64,000 bases of DNA from Chloroflexota bacterium (GTDB taxonomy: Bacteria > Chloroflexota > Dehalococcoidia > UBA2979): contig QWRD01000001.1 in assembly GCA_003670575.1 (NCBI GenBank), positions 225,793 through 289,792 of the forward strand, written 5' to 3'. The translations under genes and the position numbers were made by a program. Below the pieces are notes generated by a model that saw only the letters and a program-made list of their open reading frames with translations, had not been told where the DNA came from and did no database searches. Below, piece by piece: positions 63,780-64,000 of the stretch. How positions within the stretch are numbered: position 1 is the stretch's first letter; the number at the start of each line of letters is the position of its first letter.

Positions 63780-64000
63780 ATGGAGTACACGGTCCGCGCA
63801 GCCTCGCTTGCCACTGGGGTCGAAGGGGATCGTCTCCGAACGTGGGAGCGCCGCTATGGGATACCCGCGCCGGCGCGCGCTGACACCGGTCGCCGCCTAT
63901 ACAACGAAGCCGATCTTGCGTTGATTCGCCGGATGGCAGCGCTGGTGGACTCAGGGTTGAGCGCTGCCTCTGCGGCGGCGGCCGTGCGCGAGGAGACCGC
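63780..64000 (+). CDS. MerR family transcriptional regulator (5' part; CarH/LitR-like)
   Basis: Open from ATG 63780 to the window end, 73 codons. YTVRAASLATGVEGDRLRTWERRYGIPAPARADTGRRLYNEADLALIRRMAALVDSGLSAASAAAAV is a MerR DNA-binding domain in the version with WERRYG and a gapped wing, as found in the B12-dependent light sensors CarH/LitR. The sensing domain lies outside the window, so the signal is unknown. The message appears leaderless: a -10 box ends six bases before the ATG and there is no ribosome site. Confidence 0.88.
   Translation, partial: MEYTVRAASLATGVEGDRLRTWERRYGIPAPARADTGRRLYNEADLALIRRMAALVDSGLSAASAAAAVREET

Overview
The window is a compact, very GC-rich stretch of bacterial chromosome with about 60 genes on both strands and short gaps. 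No rRNA, tRNA, phage, insertion sequence or CRISPR array is visible. The gene mix (a lone molybdenum hydroxylase large subunit, family III CoA-transferase, LLM-type flavin oxidoreductase, many MFS carriers, RND pump without an outer-membrane partner, urease gamma remnant, GT39/GtrA surface-sugar genes) suggests an aerobic or facultative member of the Chloroflexota or a similar lineage. That placement is an inference from gene content, not a measurement.

Layout. 1-2.4 kb: pirin, VOC protein and YceI, read away from a divergent HxlR regulator with palindromes and overlapping promoters between them. 2.5-5.1 kb: AEC and TauE/SafE carriers and a lipoprotein D,D-carboxypeptidase. 5.3-7.6 kb: xanthine-dehydrogenase-type molybdenum subunit. 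7.7-10.6 kb: ArsR regulator, then two convergent wrecked genes (a SulP transporter with two frameshifts and an amber codon, and a two-domain VOC gene) around a long terminator hairpin. 10.8-14.2 kb: Gfo/Idh dehydrogenase, SDR and MFS. 14.4-16.5 kb: LOG-type phosphoribohydrolase and a BaiN-type flavoprotein. 16.6-20.4 kb: methionine synthase split by one in-frame TAG. 20.5-22.6 kb: carboxymuconolactone-decarboxylase-like protein and CoA-transferase. 22.6-27.7 kb: padR-modABC molybdate operon, a methyltransferase and a cysteine-free tandem sulfite-oxidase-fold protein. 27.8-41.6 kb: mixed metabolic genes (ornithine cyclodeaminase family, NudC, MFS, APS reductase, SDR, HAD, 2-hydroxyacid dehydrogenase, RecB-like nuclease/helicase, LLM oxidoreductase, DUF2585, CinA).

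41.6-50.3 kb: a long efflux adaptor, divergent from a short adaptor and two MFS carriers, then a membrane glycosyltransferase, GtrA and a methyltransferase. 50.4-56.8 kb: a complete TPP-riboswitch-led thiamine operon, thiD-thiE-thiO-thiS-thiG-thiE-thiC, with nearly all junctions overlapping. 56.8-58.4 kb: a second degraded patch (small membrane gene with an internal TGA, truncated ureA, truncated FAH gene, 16-bp-arm inverted repeat). 58.4-63.3 kb: RND pump and adaptor. The window ends with DUF378 and the start of a MerR-family regulator that appears leaderless.

A GC-rich dispersed palindromic repeat occurs at four places and has entered coding sequence twice: the C-terminus of the carboxypeptidase and the N-terminus of ThiS. 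The most unusual items are the TAG-ATG split of metH, the repeat-derived ThiS extension, the cysteine pairs in the hairpin region of both long efflux adaptors, and the cysteine-free sulfite-oxidase-fold protein beside the molybdate transporter. I found no multi-gene defence or biosynthetic system that I could call new.
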